A stretch of 64,000 nt of DNA, taken from the NCBI GenBank assembly GCA_964017155.1, contig OZ024867.1:11041616-11105615 (forward strand), written 5' to 3'. A program made the position numbers and the translations under genes. The number at the start of each line of letters is the position of its first letter. Positions within the stretch are counted from its first letter, which is position 1. Of this stretch, positions 1-10,535 are shown piece by piece. The notes under the pieces were generated by a model. That model was not told the origin of the DNA and made no database searches. It saw only the letters and a list, made by a program, of their open reading frames with translations. The DNA comes from Oasisia sp. SBJ-2009. Its lineage: Eukaryota; Annelida; Polychaeta; Sabellida; Siboglinidae.

Positions 1-341
1 CAGTGAAATGATTTGGTCGCGTTGGCGAAATATTTTGAATTAATCGGTGGCGTTTTGGTCGCCTCGGTAGTCTTACCATTCGGGAAAAGTACTTTTTCGG
101 CATTTCATGGTATTGCTTATACGAAAATAATACAAAATGACAACTTATTTGACCTAAAACAGATTTACTCATTCAGCCGTGGTTATCAACCCAATTAGAG
201 GTGTTACATGTTAAAAATCCGCAATGGAGCATATACATCAGTATAATTAATATTAACAAAATTAGCAATTGCGACACTAGTGCATTAGCAGCTGCTTGAT
301 CGGGCTATAAATATTCATTCCACGTTGCAAAGCCCACATCC

Positions 342-545
342 GTGGTAAGTACATTTAGCAGCATATCTCTTCAAACAGCAGATGTATTAATGATTCTTTA
401 CATAAACATATGTAGCAACAGGCGATGGTCGACAGTGTCGAAGGTAGAGCTCCGGTCGAGCAGCTCCAATATCATGGTCATTCGGGTATCCAGTGAACGA
501 AGGATGTCGACTTGTATACGAACAATGGCAGCAGCAAGTTGTTAA
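342..545 (-). pseudogene. LINE reverse-transcriptase fragment
   Basis: Read on the minus strand this stretch gives residues resembling the RT block of CR1/L2-type non-LTR retrotransposons: an 'LLDRSSTFDTVDHRLLL' segment, matching the family's 'LLDLSAAFDTVDHxLLL' (RT motif containing the first catalytic Asp). Upstream residues (IVRIQVDILRSLD) fit the family's region before it. Only about 60 codons are recognisable, with stops downstream, so this is a dead fragment. It points opposite to the larger LINE that follows. Confidence 0.5.
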
Positions 546-559
546 GAGTTACTTGCCAC

Positions 560-1545
560 TCCTGGATATTGTTCAGCGGCCTAAAAGCTAGAACGTGTTC
601 CCCTACGTTGCGTTTTCGAGATCTTCCTCTAAACCAGCCAGAACATCTTCACTTCTGTAAAGGTGGCCTTTGTGGGGACCTGACAACAATACTGAACAGG
701 CCAGCACTGACCCACTCTTTCCCAGTCTCCACTACACCTACAGTGCCTGTCGTTTATAACAGCTTGGCCAGATCCCGATTCGTCACGCTTGTTTCCTCGT
801 ACATGGAACACCATACGCGAGCTTGGTATAGCTGTAAGACGACCAACCAAGCGTGGCCGCCGAGGCGGACGTCAACGTCAACATCAACAAGCTATCTCCA
901 CTGTAATCGGCCATCGACCAACCAGCCCCTACGTGCGAGTGCGATCTTCACAACAACAATACCACGACAATCTAATTCCAGTCACACTAACAGCGAATCC
1001 ACTAGTATGCTCGACTACAACAGCGTCATTATGCATAATCAACGCAAGATCTATTCGCAACAAAACAACTGACATATTAGACCACATCCACGAACATGAC
1101 CTAGACATTGTTGCAATTACTGAAATCTTGGTCACTAACAAAGACTCTGACCTCCCTGTAAACAGAGCTTTGACGCCACTCGGATACAATTTAAATCACC
1201 ATCCCAGATGCAGCCGTTGCGTTGGTGGCATTGCAATATTACACAAGAAATCTTTCAAAGCAACGTCTTTGAAACCATTCAGTAACATTCATTCTTTTGA
1301 AGCTATGAGTGTAAAGTTAACGCTATTCGGAAAATGTGTGATTCTGCTCGTGGTTTATCGCCCGCCACCAAACAAGAAGAATGGTTCATCGGTTGTCGAT
1401 TTCTTCAAAGAGTTCGCTGATATTCTTAACATATACGCGACCCTGCCTGATGAACTGGTTATTGTTGGTGATTTTAATTTTAATTTCGACATTAACATTC
1501 GACAAGTTGGATACGATTCCTACTCATCTGCTGAAGGACAACTTA
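560..1545 (+). pseudogene. CR1/L2-like LINE, N-terminal part with AP endonuclease domain
   Basis: The reading frame (best from 789 to about 1500) carries an AP-endonuclease domain of a non-LTR retrotransposon: 'IINARSIRNK' near the start, 'VAITEILV' (the conserved TET motif altered to TEI), 'GGIAILHKK', 'VVYRPPPNKK' and 'IVGDFNFNFD' with the catalytic GDFN. This domain nicks the target in target-primed reverse transcription. After the GDFN motif the endonuclease C-terminus and the spacer to the RT are missing, and the frame changes; an internal deletion of roughly 200 codons is inferred from family length. Frame changes upstream of 789 hide the N-terminus. Confidence 0.75.
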
Positions 1546-2305
1546 TCCAGCCTTGCACCGGTCATCGCTGATATTGTGAACATGCGATTCCGACAAAAGT
1601 ATTCCCTTCAGCCTTTAAAAAGGCTCTCGTAACTCCGTTGCTGAAGAAAACAACGCTTGATGCAAACGTAGTCAAGAACTATCGTCGAGTGTCAAACCTG
1701 TGTGTTGTGTCCAAAATCGTAGAGAAGGGCGTTGCTGTCCGTTTCTCTAAACATTTTTCAGACAACGATCTATATGAGCAAATGCAATCTGCTTATCGTC
1801 CAAACCACAGCACAGAGACAGCACTGCTGAGAGTACGCAATGACTTGCTCTGTATACTGGATGAGCGCGATGCTGTCATACTAGTGCTGCTAGATCTATC
1901 AGCAGCATTCGATACGATCGATCACACAATCATGTTAACCCGCCTCAGAGATCGGTTTGGTATTACTGCAACATGTCTTGCGTGGTTTGAGTCGTATTTG
2001 GAGAACCGAAGTCAACATATACAAATGCACGGCAGATTATCAGCGGAACGTCCAGTGGGGTATCACCGTTCTCGGCCCTCTCATTTACATTTGCTACACT
2101 GCTCCACTCGGTGATATTGCACGTCGACACGGGATAAACGTTCACCTGTATGCTGATGACACCCAACTGTATCTCGCCTTCAGTCCGCACTCAGACGAAG
2201 ACACAATCCAAGCAGTCACGCGCATCCAAGATTGTGTCGCTGAATTACAAGATTGAATGAATATAAATAAACTGAAATTCAATGCTACAAAGACATCAAA
2301 ACTGA
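1546..2305 (+). pseudogene. CR1/L2-like LINE, reverse transcriptase core
   Basis: Continues the LINE after the deletion. Recognisable RT blocks are 'VTPLLKK...NYRRVSNL', 'QSAYRPNHSTETALLRV', 'LLDLSAAFDTIDHTIMLTRL' and, after a frame change near 2060, 'NVHLYADDTQLYLAF' with the catalytic YADD (about 2148-2160). The frame change falls exactly where the 'GVPQGSVLGPLLF' block should be. The coding trace runs on as 'NKLKFNATKTSKLN' until it meets the inserted element at 2306. The copy cannot encode a functional protein. Confidence 0.85.
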
Positions 2306-3259
2306 ATTGTGTCCAGGGGGATGCAATCTAATTTTGAGGCCAGCCCTGAATGAAGCTAGGCACACGAAACGAATGGAGGCCACCTAAGGTCAACGTTTCC
2401 CGTCGCCCAGCCCCGGGCAGGAGAGGGCACTGTGACAGCCTCCTGGCCGGTGACCTCGAACCGGCAGTTCCGCTGTATTCGTTGACTGGGCAACAGGGTT
2501 TGTCGGTACCTCTGTTGATTTTAACGAAATTTCCCGCCCGCCCTCCCTGTTTCTCGACTGTTGTGTCCCCTTTACATGTTTGGTACTACATTGTGTGTTC
2601 AAGTCTTTCGTATGGACTTGTAAACTACAACAATTTCTATATGTCTGCACATTATGCGGTCTGCCTTCAGTTGTGGCTTATTTGGTTGTGTGTATATCCC
2701 TTACTGTTGTTCTTTGTGTACGCGTGTGCACCATCACTCACGAATGTGACGTACACGTTATTTGACGCTTTTCCCTGCATTAGTTCAGTACTTGAGGCAT
2801 TTTGCCTTTCATCCGCTGGTTGTTCAGCGATGAATGCAGGGTTTTTAGTGCGGGTAGTCGTAAGAGTACGTTTGTTGAGGGGGGTTGTTTTTCCCCCTTT
2901 ACGGTTTCTGTCAATGTATACTTTCGCTTAACGCATGTGTTTTCTGTCGATACACTATTATGCATTACATTGTAGCAGTATACATGCAAGTAGCTGATTG
3001 TACGATAGGCGTTTTGTTGTACTTGGATGCTTATCATTTACCATAATACTGTATGTCTTTCAAGATACAATCAGCAGAGCGCACAATGCAAGTGAGCGCC
3101 AGGCAATCCAGTTGTAAATAAAAGGTCTAGATTGCCATATTACCATTACAAGGTATTTTGTGTCTTATTGATCTACCGTAAACAGAGTCAGGCCCAGCTG
3201 TAGTTTATTAGGGTGTATTAAGGGCACACTTACGAGTGGGAAGGGCGCAGGCACGCAAA
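2306..3259 (+). mobile_element. Solo A-B terminal unit of a Ngaro/DIRS-like retrotransposon, inside the LINE
   Basis: The first ~230 bp match the 5' end of the full element at 4808 (both begin ATTGTGTCCAGSGGGATGCA), and the last ~380 bp match that element's 3' end (GGGAAGGGCGCRG-like terminus). No gag, pol or recombinase lies between. The LINE reading trace stops at 2305 and resumes at 3266, so this is a later insertion. By analogy with solo LTRs, such a unit can arise by recombination between the two A repeats of an A1-B1-A2-B2 element; that route is inferred. No clear target-site duplication is seen, as expected for tyrosine-recombinase elements. Confidence 0.7.
3102..3136 (+). promoter_or_regulatory. 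Hairpin with poly(A)-signal-like loop in the solo unit
   Basis: GGCAATCC at 3102-3109 pairs with AGATTGCC at 3129-3136 (7 of 8 bases), with AATAAA at 3117-3122 in the loop. The same stem position and an ATTAAA loop occur in the full-length element at 10702-10735. Probably the retroelement's 3'-end processing region; function inferred. Confidence 0.5.
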
Positions 3260-3265
3260 TTATTT

Positions 3266-3926
3266 TGATGTGCGCGCCACATATAAAGACCAAACTTTCT
3301 CTGCCGCAGAACGTGGTGATACCGTTGTGCCAGTGTCCATTGTTGCCAAGAACATTGGTTTTTTCTTCGATGATACTCTAAGCACGAACAACCAAGTGCA
3401 GCATATTTGCCGTGTGGCGTATTTCCATATCCATTGTATCGGAAAAATCCGAAACCTTCTCGATCGGAAAACAACAGAAATTATGATTCATTCTTACGTT
3501 ACGTCTCGCCTTGAGAACGGAAACTGCCTGCTGTACGGCATTTCCGAACACCTTCTTACCATAACCAAAACGATGAAACACGACCACATCACTGCTGTTT
3601 TAATCAATCTTCACTGGCTTCCGATCAAACAGCGGATCGAGTATAAACTGTTACTGTTGACGTTTCGAAGCCTTCACGGACTAGCTGCATCATACATACG
3701 CGACCTACTAATTCGTTACGAACCGACCCGTGCGCTACGCTCCGCGGACACCCACCTACTGGAGGTTCCTCGATGCAGACTGCGTACGCAGGGAGAAAAG
3801 GCATTTTCGAGTGCTGCTCCACGGCTCTGGAACAATCTGCCGCTTGCCATGCGTGCCACAGACTCCCTCATTTCTTTCAAGAAGCAACTGAAGACACTTC
3901 TGTTTAAAAGCGCATTTTCAATTTAA
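3266..3926 (+). pseudogene. CR1/L2-like LINE, C-terminal part
   Basis: Resumes the LINE after the solo unit. A long open frame from 3270 carries family-typical C-terminal blocks: 'VVPVSIVAKNIGFFFDDTL', 'YFHIHCIGKIRNLLDRKT', 'LHWLPIKQRIEYKLLLLTF', 'SLHGLAASYIRDLL', 'GEKAFSSAAPRLWNNLP' and a terminal 'FKKQLKTLLFKSAFSI'. One stretch is shortened (a deletion before 'HDHITAVLINLHWLP'). The stop at 3924-3926 fits the natural end of the ORF2 protein. Confidence 0.85.
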
Positions 3927-4292
3927 AAGAAAAATCTGTTAATATCCGAATTGTTTTAATATGTACTATTTATCAACTATTTTATTATTTATTTATGTTT
4001 TATTGTAATATAATTAACTATTATTTAGTTTTAATATCTGCTATCTTTAATATATATTATTAATCAACTATATTAATATGTATATAGTTGTTACATTGTA
4101 ATATAATTAACTATTATTTATCAGTATGTGTAGTTTAGTATTAGTAAGATTAATATTATTTATTTATATTGATTTTTGTTTGTTTTTTACTGAGCTATTT
4201 ATTTTACAACTACGTCTCTAGGTTTATTTTTTAGGTAATCTGTATATTCATGTAAAGTGTAATGCGCCTCTAAATGGTTTTATTGCTAGATA

Positions 4293-4293
<1 letters not shown>
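3927..4293 (+). other. AT-rich LINE 3' flank
   Basis: Very AT-rich sequence with short imperfect repeats of a TATTATTTA-like motif, probably the LINE 3' untranslated region and tail. No coding signal on either strand. Confidence 0.4.
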
Positions 4294-4357
<64 letters not shown>

Positions 4358-4364
4358 ATATATA

Positions 4365-4399
<35 letters not shown>
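4294..4399. repeat. (TA)n microsatellite
   Basis: About 106 bp of TA dinucleotides interrupted by two AGTCTATATATAG motifs. May be an expanded LINE tail. Confidence 0.9.
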
Positions 4400-4403
<4 letters not shown>

Positions 4404-4807
4404 TGTATCTTTGTGTGAAACTGGACTCCAAATAAATGGCAGTTGGTTGATTTTACCAGTAACCAGCTTACCATGTACTTGTATCTTAAAGTGTGATATG
4501 GCGTACTCTTTGAAATTTGCTTTTTAGATGCATTTTGTATCGACCGGATCCTGGATGAATTAGTAACGAAAAGAATAAATGTTGTTTATCATTTGCGGTC
4601 CTAGGGGAAGAGAACATTTAAATATAAGGATGAAAATCGGGGTTAAATACTCAAGATTACGTTAATGGACGGGTCCTCTGATTTTAAAAGAGGTAAACAA
4701 ATAATGAAATGTAAGATTGTTTATGGTGCTTGGATGAGACCATTAATTTTGTAAATATAATTTGTATGACGTCAATAGAAACTGATTAGCCGAGAACAAA
4801 AAACAGT
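4400..4807. other. No recognisable feature
   Basis: Unique-looking AT-rich sequence between the LINE tail and the Ngaro-like element. No coding pattern, RNA gene or inverted repeat was recognised. Confidence 0.4.
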
Positions 4808-5045
4808 ATTGTGTCCAGCGGGATGCAATACAATTTTGAGGGCAGCCCTGAGTTAGCTTGTGCGTCACACGGAGTGTATTTAGGGATTCTAAGGACAGCG
4901 CTTGCCCGACAGCTTACGGGGCATCTGGCCAAGATCAGGCTTCCTTCTTAAATTGGGTCCGGTGACCTTAACCGGCCAGTCCCGCTGTCTGTCTTGACTG
5001 GACACCACGGATTTTGACTCTGCGATAGCAGCTTAACGATTTCCG
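4808..5045 (+). repeat. A1 split direct repeat
   Basis: About 238 bp almost identical to A2 (10861-10983 plus 11972-12088). Both start ATTGTGTCCAGCGGGATGCA and both are preceded by AAAAACAGT. Homology stops after 'CAGCTTAACG' plus a few bases. Such repeats template the circular DNA intermediate in tyrosine-recombinase retrotransposons. Confidence 0.8.
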
Positions 5046-6502
5046 GCATCGAGATACGTGGTGTTAGTTGGACACAATTCTGCGGGCCTCCCTCCACGTC
5101 AGGTGAGTTTTCTTTCTTCTTGCAACATATTCCACGTGTAGTGGTATGTCACACACGCTATATTCTTGTTCGCATGTTTTGACGCCTTTTGGTGTTTGTT
5201 AATTGCGATAGCTCTCTGCACTTTTTCGGCTGACCTTGGCTTGGGGTGAGTCGGTACAAGATGTGTTGTTTGCTTGTTGCCTTCGTGCCGGTGAGATGTT
5301 ACGGAAGTGATACTTTCATTTACTCAAGTCACTCTGAAAGTATTAGGCTGTCTGCACGTTGGTTTTTTGCATCGTCTCATGGTCGCGTTCAGTCACTGTG
5401 GCTTCCAGGCTGAGGTGCGGTATGCCCCGGTCAGCTGGCGGCTGGTCAGACGGCCGCCGGCGATCGCTGTTGTCTGTCGTACGGCTTATTGACTGAGGGT
5501 CTCCGCCCCTATTTTACGATGGGTAATTACCACCAGGAAGATGGCCGCGGGTGGCTGCCTTAGAGTTCTGGTTGGATTAATCCTGGCGGGTGGTAACGTC
5601 ACCTGCCACAGGCTGCGACGCACGGGGCACCCTGGTTTTGGTGTGTGGCTGTCCCATGCTGTGTTACAGGTCTTCTGTTTTCATTACAGCGGCAATTGGC
5701 AGGTTTCCCGTTTTGCATCCCTTTGATAAATGTTTGTATTTCTGACTGTGTGTATTTGTAAGTATGTACGTATGTGTTTCCATGTGTGTATATGTGCGGT
5801 TCTGTTTATGTGTGTGCATACGCGTATGTCTGTATGTGTGTATGCATGTGTTACGTATATATACATGTGTGAGTGTATGTATGCATATACGTATATATGT
5901 GTGTACACGTGTGAACACGCCCGTCAGCATTTGTCACTACCTGGCTATGTCGGTGTACACGCACCCATTCTTTTGTACGTATTTTCGTTTTCTCCCATTT
6001 TGTGCGTCACCAAGAGGTGGCCAGTTACACAGCTTAGGTTACGCCGGCGGCTTGTCAGGGCTATATCTCTTCTTTGCGCGTTCCCTCTGCGGTTAGTGGG
6101 CACCAATTTTGGGCCCTCTCTTTTTGTTTTCAGTTATTGTTCACTTCACTGAGGATTCTCCTGGCGCCAAGCCCGTGTGGTTTGTTTTTTCAGCTGTACA
6201 GATTTTACCGGCATTGTTTTACGGCTGTTCCACATGGCGCCGAGAAAATCGGCCGTAACACCCCATCTATACAGTTTTGCCGTCATATTACACCGTTGTA
6301 CTTTCTGGTGCCGAGTTATCCGTAACTCTGGCCGTAACATGCCAGTCATGAAAGCGGTGTTGCATTTCTTATCGGTGAGGTTAATTGCCGGTGTTTCAGC
6401 TGTATGCAGCGGGTATGCATTTACACACCTGGCGCCAACTAAGTTGGCCGTTTTATATATGCCAGGTGTCAGTGTAAAACACCCTGTTTCGTTTTTTACA
6501 GC
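5046..6502 (+). other. 5' leader of the Ngaro-like element
   Basis: No domain-bearing ORF. It includes a TG/TA-rich, low-complexity patch around 5725-5920 that yields Cys/Val/Tyr-rich spurious frames on both strands. Assigned to the element because it lies between A1 and gag. Confidence 0.55.
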
Positions 6503-7645
6503 ATGAATTCGCTCTACGCCACCCGTGCGACCACGAGATCGGCGAAGGCACGTCTCGGTTCGACAACTACCCGAGCTGCTACGCGGGTCCCTGATCACGC
6601 TGTGCCGATCGACCCCGGTCTCCTACATACCTTGGTGGAGGCTGTGTCCACTGCTGTTGACAAGCGCCTTGACGCACATGATCATCTGTTACGTCAAGCC
6701 ATCGATACCGTTGCTGCCAACGCCGCTTCCGTACAGGCTGCCGCTTCTCTGGCGCCTCCCTCGTCCAGGTCGGCATCTCCACGTCAACGGGGCAGCAGGC
6801 CTTCCCGTAAGAGGTCGCCATCGCCGTCGCCGGGCAGGTCGATGTCCCCGAGCAGCAAGACCACCAAACGCTCAGCGCCTAGGCCCGTCGCGAGACATCG
6901 CTCGTTGTCGGCCAGCTCCACCTGCTCGTCACGTGCGTTGGTCGACGATGTCGGCGGGGATCACCACGAGCGTGCTTTTGAGGATCGCGCGCGGGTATCG
7001 GCCGGCTGCTCTCCAGGTGAGACGTTCTCCTCCGGATACGGCTTGTTGGGCCAGGGGGTGTGTCACTCTTTGAAGGAGAAAATTGTTGCCGGAAATTATA
7101 TTCCCCTTCGTTGGTTGCGTCGTAATCACTCTATCGATATCAATTTTGACCCCCGCACTCCTCCTAAAGACAGCTCCAAGGATGTTGTCCCTGTCACCAC
7201 TTTGCAGGAATGGACTCAGCTGTTCCTGCTCTACCAAGCCATTCGTCTACAGGCTTTCCCGCAGGAGGGCTATGGTATGACCACTTACATGCCACACATT
7301 CTCCGAATCGCCGACCGTGCAGGTTTTCCTACGGCTGCAGAATACGATGGTCAATTCCGCATACAGTGGGCGGAACGTACACTGCCTTGGGAGATTTTCC
7401 GCGGCGACATTCTATTCGAGGTGGAAGACCACATCCGCCACCAGCGCGGCACTCGCCCTTTTCGTGCCGGCGGCACCGGTTCAGGTGCCTTCACGCGTCA
7501 CTGCTTCCGCTTTAACAAGAGAGGTAGGTGTACTAAGCGTTCCTGTCCTTACAGCCACCGCTGTTCCATTTGTCGACGGACGAATCACGGTGCGTCCACA
7601 TGTCGCGCCGCCGACAAAGCGATCCCCGCTACCCACGTCAAGTAA
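6503..7645 (+). CDS. gag: Gag-like protein of the Ngaro-like element
   Basis: Intact 380-codon ORF starting at ATG 6503. The N-terminal third is followed by a Ser/Arg/Pro-rich basic tract (roughly residues 80-150). A globular middle part has Trp-rich segments, and near the C-terminus (about 332-367) lies a Cys/His cluster: CFRFNKRGRC, then CPYSHRCSIC, then HGASTC. That CCCH-plus-knuckle arrangement is typical of gag-like ORF1 proteins of DIRS/Ngaro elements and is expected to bind the element RNA. The 3' end overlaps the pol frame, so pol may be made by frameshifting or a second start. It is the only fully intact structural ORF besides the recombinase. Confidence 0.8.
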   Translation: MNSLYATRATTRSAKARLGSTTTRAATRVPDHAVPIDPGLLHTLVEAVSTAVDKRLDAHDHLLRQAIDTVAANAASVQAAASLAPPSSRSASPRQRGSRPSRKRSPSPSPGRSMSPSSKTTKRSAPRPVARHRSLSASSTCSSRALVDDVGGDHHERAFEDRARVSAGCSPGETFSSGYGLLGQGVCHSLKEKIVAGNYIPLRWLRRNHSIDINFDPRTPPKDSSKDVVPVTTLQEWTQLFLLYQAIRLQAFPQEGYGMTTYMPHILRIADRAGFPTAAEYDGQFRIQWAERTLPWEIFRGDILFEVEDHIRHQRGTRPFRAGGTGSGAFTRHCFRFNKRGRCTKRSCPYSHRCSICRRTNHGASTCRAADKAIPATHVK

Positions 7646-7709
7646 CTCGGGCGTTGCCTTACATGACGTCCCACTCTCGCCACGTCGTCGTCATGTGTTG
7701 CCCACGCCA

Positions 7710-9276
7710 ATGGATGTGTCTGCTCTCCGTCGTCATTTAGCTGGCTACTATGCACACTTGTATGATTTCCTACTTGTTGGCTTCACACGGGGTTTTCGCA
7801 TTCCCTCCTCCCTGCTTTCTGACCCTGCCAAGGGAAGCTATCAGAATCACAAATCGGTCTCTGATAATCCCTCCGCCGTCCGCGATAAGCTTGTTGCTGA
7901 AAGGGGTTTCGGCCGCATTGCTGGCCCTTTTCTCTCTCCCCCCTTCCATAACCTTATTCTGTCGCCATTAGCTCTTGTCCCTAAACGGGATCCTGGAGAA
8001 TTTCGCCTCCTTCACGATCTCAGCTTCCCCAAACACAACTCCGTCAATTCGCATATACCGCGGGATTTCACTACGGTTCAATTTGAGCTGCTAGATACAT
8101 GCATTGAACGTATTCTGGAGATCGGGGTGGGGTGTCAGGTTGCTAAAGCAGATTTGAAGGAAGCGTTTCGCATTATCCCGGTCTGTCCGCTTGACTACCA
8201 TTTGTTAGGTTTCACATTTCAAAATCAGTTCTATTTTGACATGTGTCTCCCTATGGGATTTAGCGTCTCTTGTCAAATCTTCGAAGCGCTGTCTTGTGCA
8301 CTTCATTGGATTTGTATCAACAAATTCCGAGTTTCCAGCATGAGTCACATTCTTGACGATTTCATTTTCTTCGGCCCTCCCCATTCTGGGCAGTGTCAGT
8401 TTAACCTCGACGCTTTCTTTACCCTCTGTCGTTCTCTCAACCTTCCGGTGAAACACGCCAAGACTGTGCTGCCGACTTCCGCTCCTACACTCCATGGCAT
8501 TGTAGTAGATACCTGTGCACAGACATTAACCCTGCCTACGGACAAGCTGACCCCCCTGTACAACGCTTACACGTCTTGTCTCGGCGGAAAAAAGTTTGCT
8601 TGCGTGATCTCATCGGTTATCGGCTCCTTGACTTTGCGTGTCGTGCCATTGCACCGGGTCGTGCCTTCTTACGTCGTTTACACGACCTCACATGTGGTAT
8701 TTCCAATCCTAACCACAAAGTTCGCCTCACTCGGGAAGCACGCAAGGATTTCACTGCATGGCTTGAATTCTTCCATGTTTTCAATGGCACGTTGTCCTTC
8801 CTTCCGGTGGACTGGACATCCTCAGATGTTCTCAACTTGTTTTCCGATGCCAGCGGCTTTGCTTTTAGTGCAGTCTCCCGGACGCCTGGTTGCAGGGCAT
8901 TTTCCCCGATACTCAGCACGATGATCATATTTCGGTGAAGGAACTGCTTCCCAATGTACTGGCGGTACGCGTGTGGAGTCATCTTCTCCGTGATTCGCGT
9001 ATCCTTTTCTTCACCGACAACACAGCCGTGGTCGAAGTCATCAACAAACAGACGTCTATACACCCCCCTCTCATGCTTCTGGTTCGCCAGTTGGTAGTGA
9101 CTTGTCTGCAGTTTCACATTGCTTTCCGTGCTAAACATATTCCGGGTAAACATAACCAACTGGCGGACATGATTTCTCGCTTGCAGATGGACAGCGCCCG
9201 TCGGCTTCGCCCCAGCCTAGATGCCGAACCTACCACGTTTCCTACTCACTGGCTACCCTGGGAGCCCGTGCAATGA
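7710..9276 (+). pseudogene. pol: RT-RNase H of the Ngaro-like element, two frameshifts
   Basis: Start chosen at ATG 7710 (MDVSALRRH), though the frame is open from 7317. RT blocks are 'LALVPKRDPGEFRLLHDLS', 'AKADLKEAFRI' (first catalytic Asp), 'LPMGFSVSCQIF' and 'SHILDDFIFF' with catalytic LDD at about 8354-8362. The frame breaks at an A-run near 8587-8592 and continues as 'VCLRDLIGYRLLDFAC...PGRAFLRRL'. RNase H starts 'LNLFSDASGFAF'; a second break near the CCCGG at 8878-8882 is followed by 'SVKELLPNV', 'ILFFTDNTAVVEV' and 'NQLADMISRL', supplying the four acidic residues. Both breaks are single-base-sized and lie in short homopolymers. Confidence 0.85.
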
Positions 9277-10151
9277 ATACGATCGTTGGAGCAATTTCCC
9301 ACAAAGGGCAGCAGATGTATCAGCGTTATTGGGATGAGTTCGTTTTGTTTGCGGCTCACCTGGTTGAAGGTAAAGCTACCTTTCTACCTGCGTCTCCGTA
9401 CCTGGTACGTTGCTTCTGTCAAGCGTTGAGTACCCAGGGCAGGGCGCCCAGTACAATACGTGGCTACCTGACCTCCATTGCGGGCGTCCATAAAGCGGCA
9501 GGTTTTCCTGATCCCACTGCTCATTATTTGACTCGAAGACTCATCAAAGGCCTCGTTTTAGCCCACGGCTCCGTTGATGACCGGGACCCGCTGTCTGAGC
9601 AGGATCTGACGTCGCTCCTACACGCTCTTCGTCATGTGGGCTGTTCGTCCTACAATTTGTCTTTATTTCGCGCCATGTTCGTCCTAATGTTCTTTGGTTT
9701 CTTGCGTATCAGTGAAGTTACCAAGCATCGTCACAATCTCCAATATAACCAATGCACGGTCACTTCAGCTTGTGTTAAACTTACATTTCATTCTTACAAT
9801 CATAGTCATGTTAAGCCTTATAGGTTAGAAGTGCCTGCCATGATCTCTCGCTCATGTCCTCGCAAATTGTTAACTCGTTATCTTCAGCTGCGCGGGTCCG
9901 CTCCGGGTCCGTTGTTTCACTATGCCGACGAGAAACCTGTTTCCCGTGGGTATTTCGCGAAAGTCCTGAAATCAGCGGTTACACACGCTCACCTCCCCGG
10001 GCGTATTACACCGCACAGCTTCCGTATTGGTGCGGCGACGCGTGCAGCAATTAAGGGGTATACCGCTGAACAGATTAAAGTTTTTGGACGCTGGCGGTCT
10101 AACGCATACATGTCATACATTCGGGTGGTTAATTGCAAATCTCCACGGTGA
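9273..10151 (+). CDS. Tyrosine recombinase of the Ngaro-like element
   Basis: Intact 292-codon ORF. The N-terminal half is a SAM-like core-binding region ('PSTIRGYLTSIAGVH'). The catalytic half has Arg145 (FGFLRISEV), His248-x-x-Arg251 (PHSFRIG), Trp274 (FGRWRS) and Tyr282 (SYIR), the full R-H-R-W-Y set. The enzyme would integrate a circular DNA intermediate without the staggered cut of a DDE integrase. Its ATG at 9273 overlaps the stop of the RNase H frame (ATGA at 9273-9276), suggesting coupled termination-reinitiation. Confidence 0.9.
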   Translation: MNTIVGAISHKGQQMYQRYWDEFVLFAAHLVEGKATFLPASPYLVRCFCQALSTQGRAPSTIRGYLTSIAGVHKAAGFPDPTAHYLTRRLIKGLVLAHGSVDDRDPLSEQDLTSLLHALRHVGCSSYNLSLFRAMFVLMFFGFLRISEVTKHRHNLQYNQCTVTSACVKLTFHSYNHSHVKPYRLEVPAMISRSCPRKLLTRYLQLRGSAPGPLFHYADEKPVSRGYFAKVLKSAVTHAHLPGRITPHSFRIGAATRAAIKGYTAEQIKVFGRWRSNAYMSYIRVVNCKSPR

Positions 10152-10535
10152 TCCGCATTCCTTGGTCCCTGCTCGGCTGTTTGTTTGTTTGTTTGTTGCA
10201 GCTGAGACGCGTCACCTGATACAACGTCTCGGTTTCACTGGCAGCCCCGCTTAACACACTCGTTAGAAGTGGTCGCCGCGATCGACCTAGGTTGGCCAGC
10301 ACGTCAGGCGGCGTGACGCCTTCTCGAGGCGTCCTACCGGGCCAGCCCGCGGGCGACGCATCACGTTACACGATGGGCAGCTAGGTCGATGATCACCGGT
10401 ACAGACCACGTCCCCTTTGCCATCGGGCTCTCGCGTTGCCGGCTTCGGTGGCTGTCACTCAGTGAAGCGTCTATTTGTCTGTTTATAGTGCTGTGCCTGG
10501 GGGGGGGGGGGGGATTGGCTCCACTGTACCAGTGG
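10152..10535 (+). other. 3' untranslated region with inverted repeats
   Basis: Noncoding segment after the recombinase. GATCGACCTAG near 10281 is mirrored by CTAGGTCGATGATC near 10383, and a local hairpin GACGCC...GGCGTC lies near 10315-10331. A 14-base G run is at about 10499-10513. Possibly structural RNA of the element. Confidence 0.5.

Noticed and set aside
5664..6152. Overlapping ORFs rich in Cys/Val/Tyr/His in the leader of the retroelement
   Set aside because: They come from TGTATG-type low-complexity sequence and exist on both strands.
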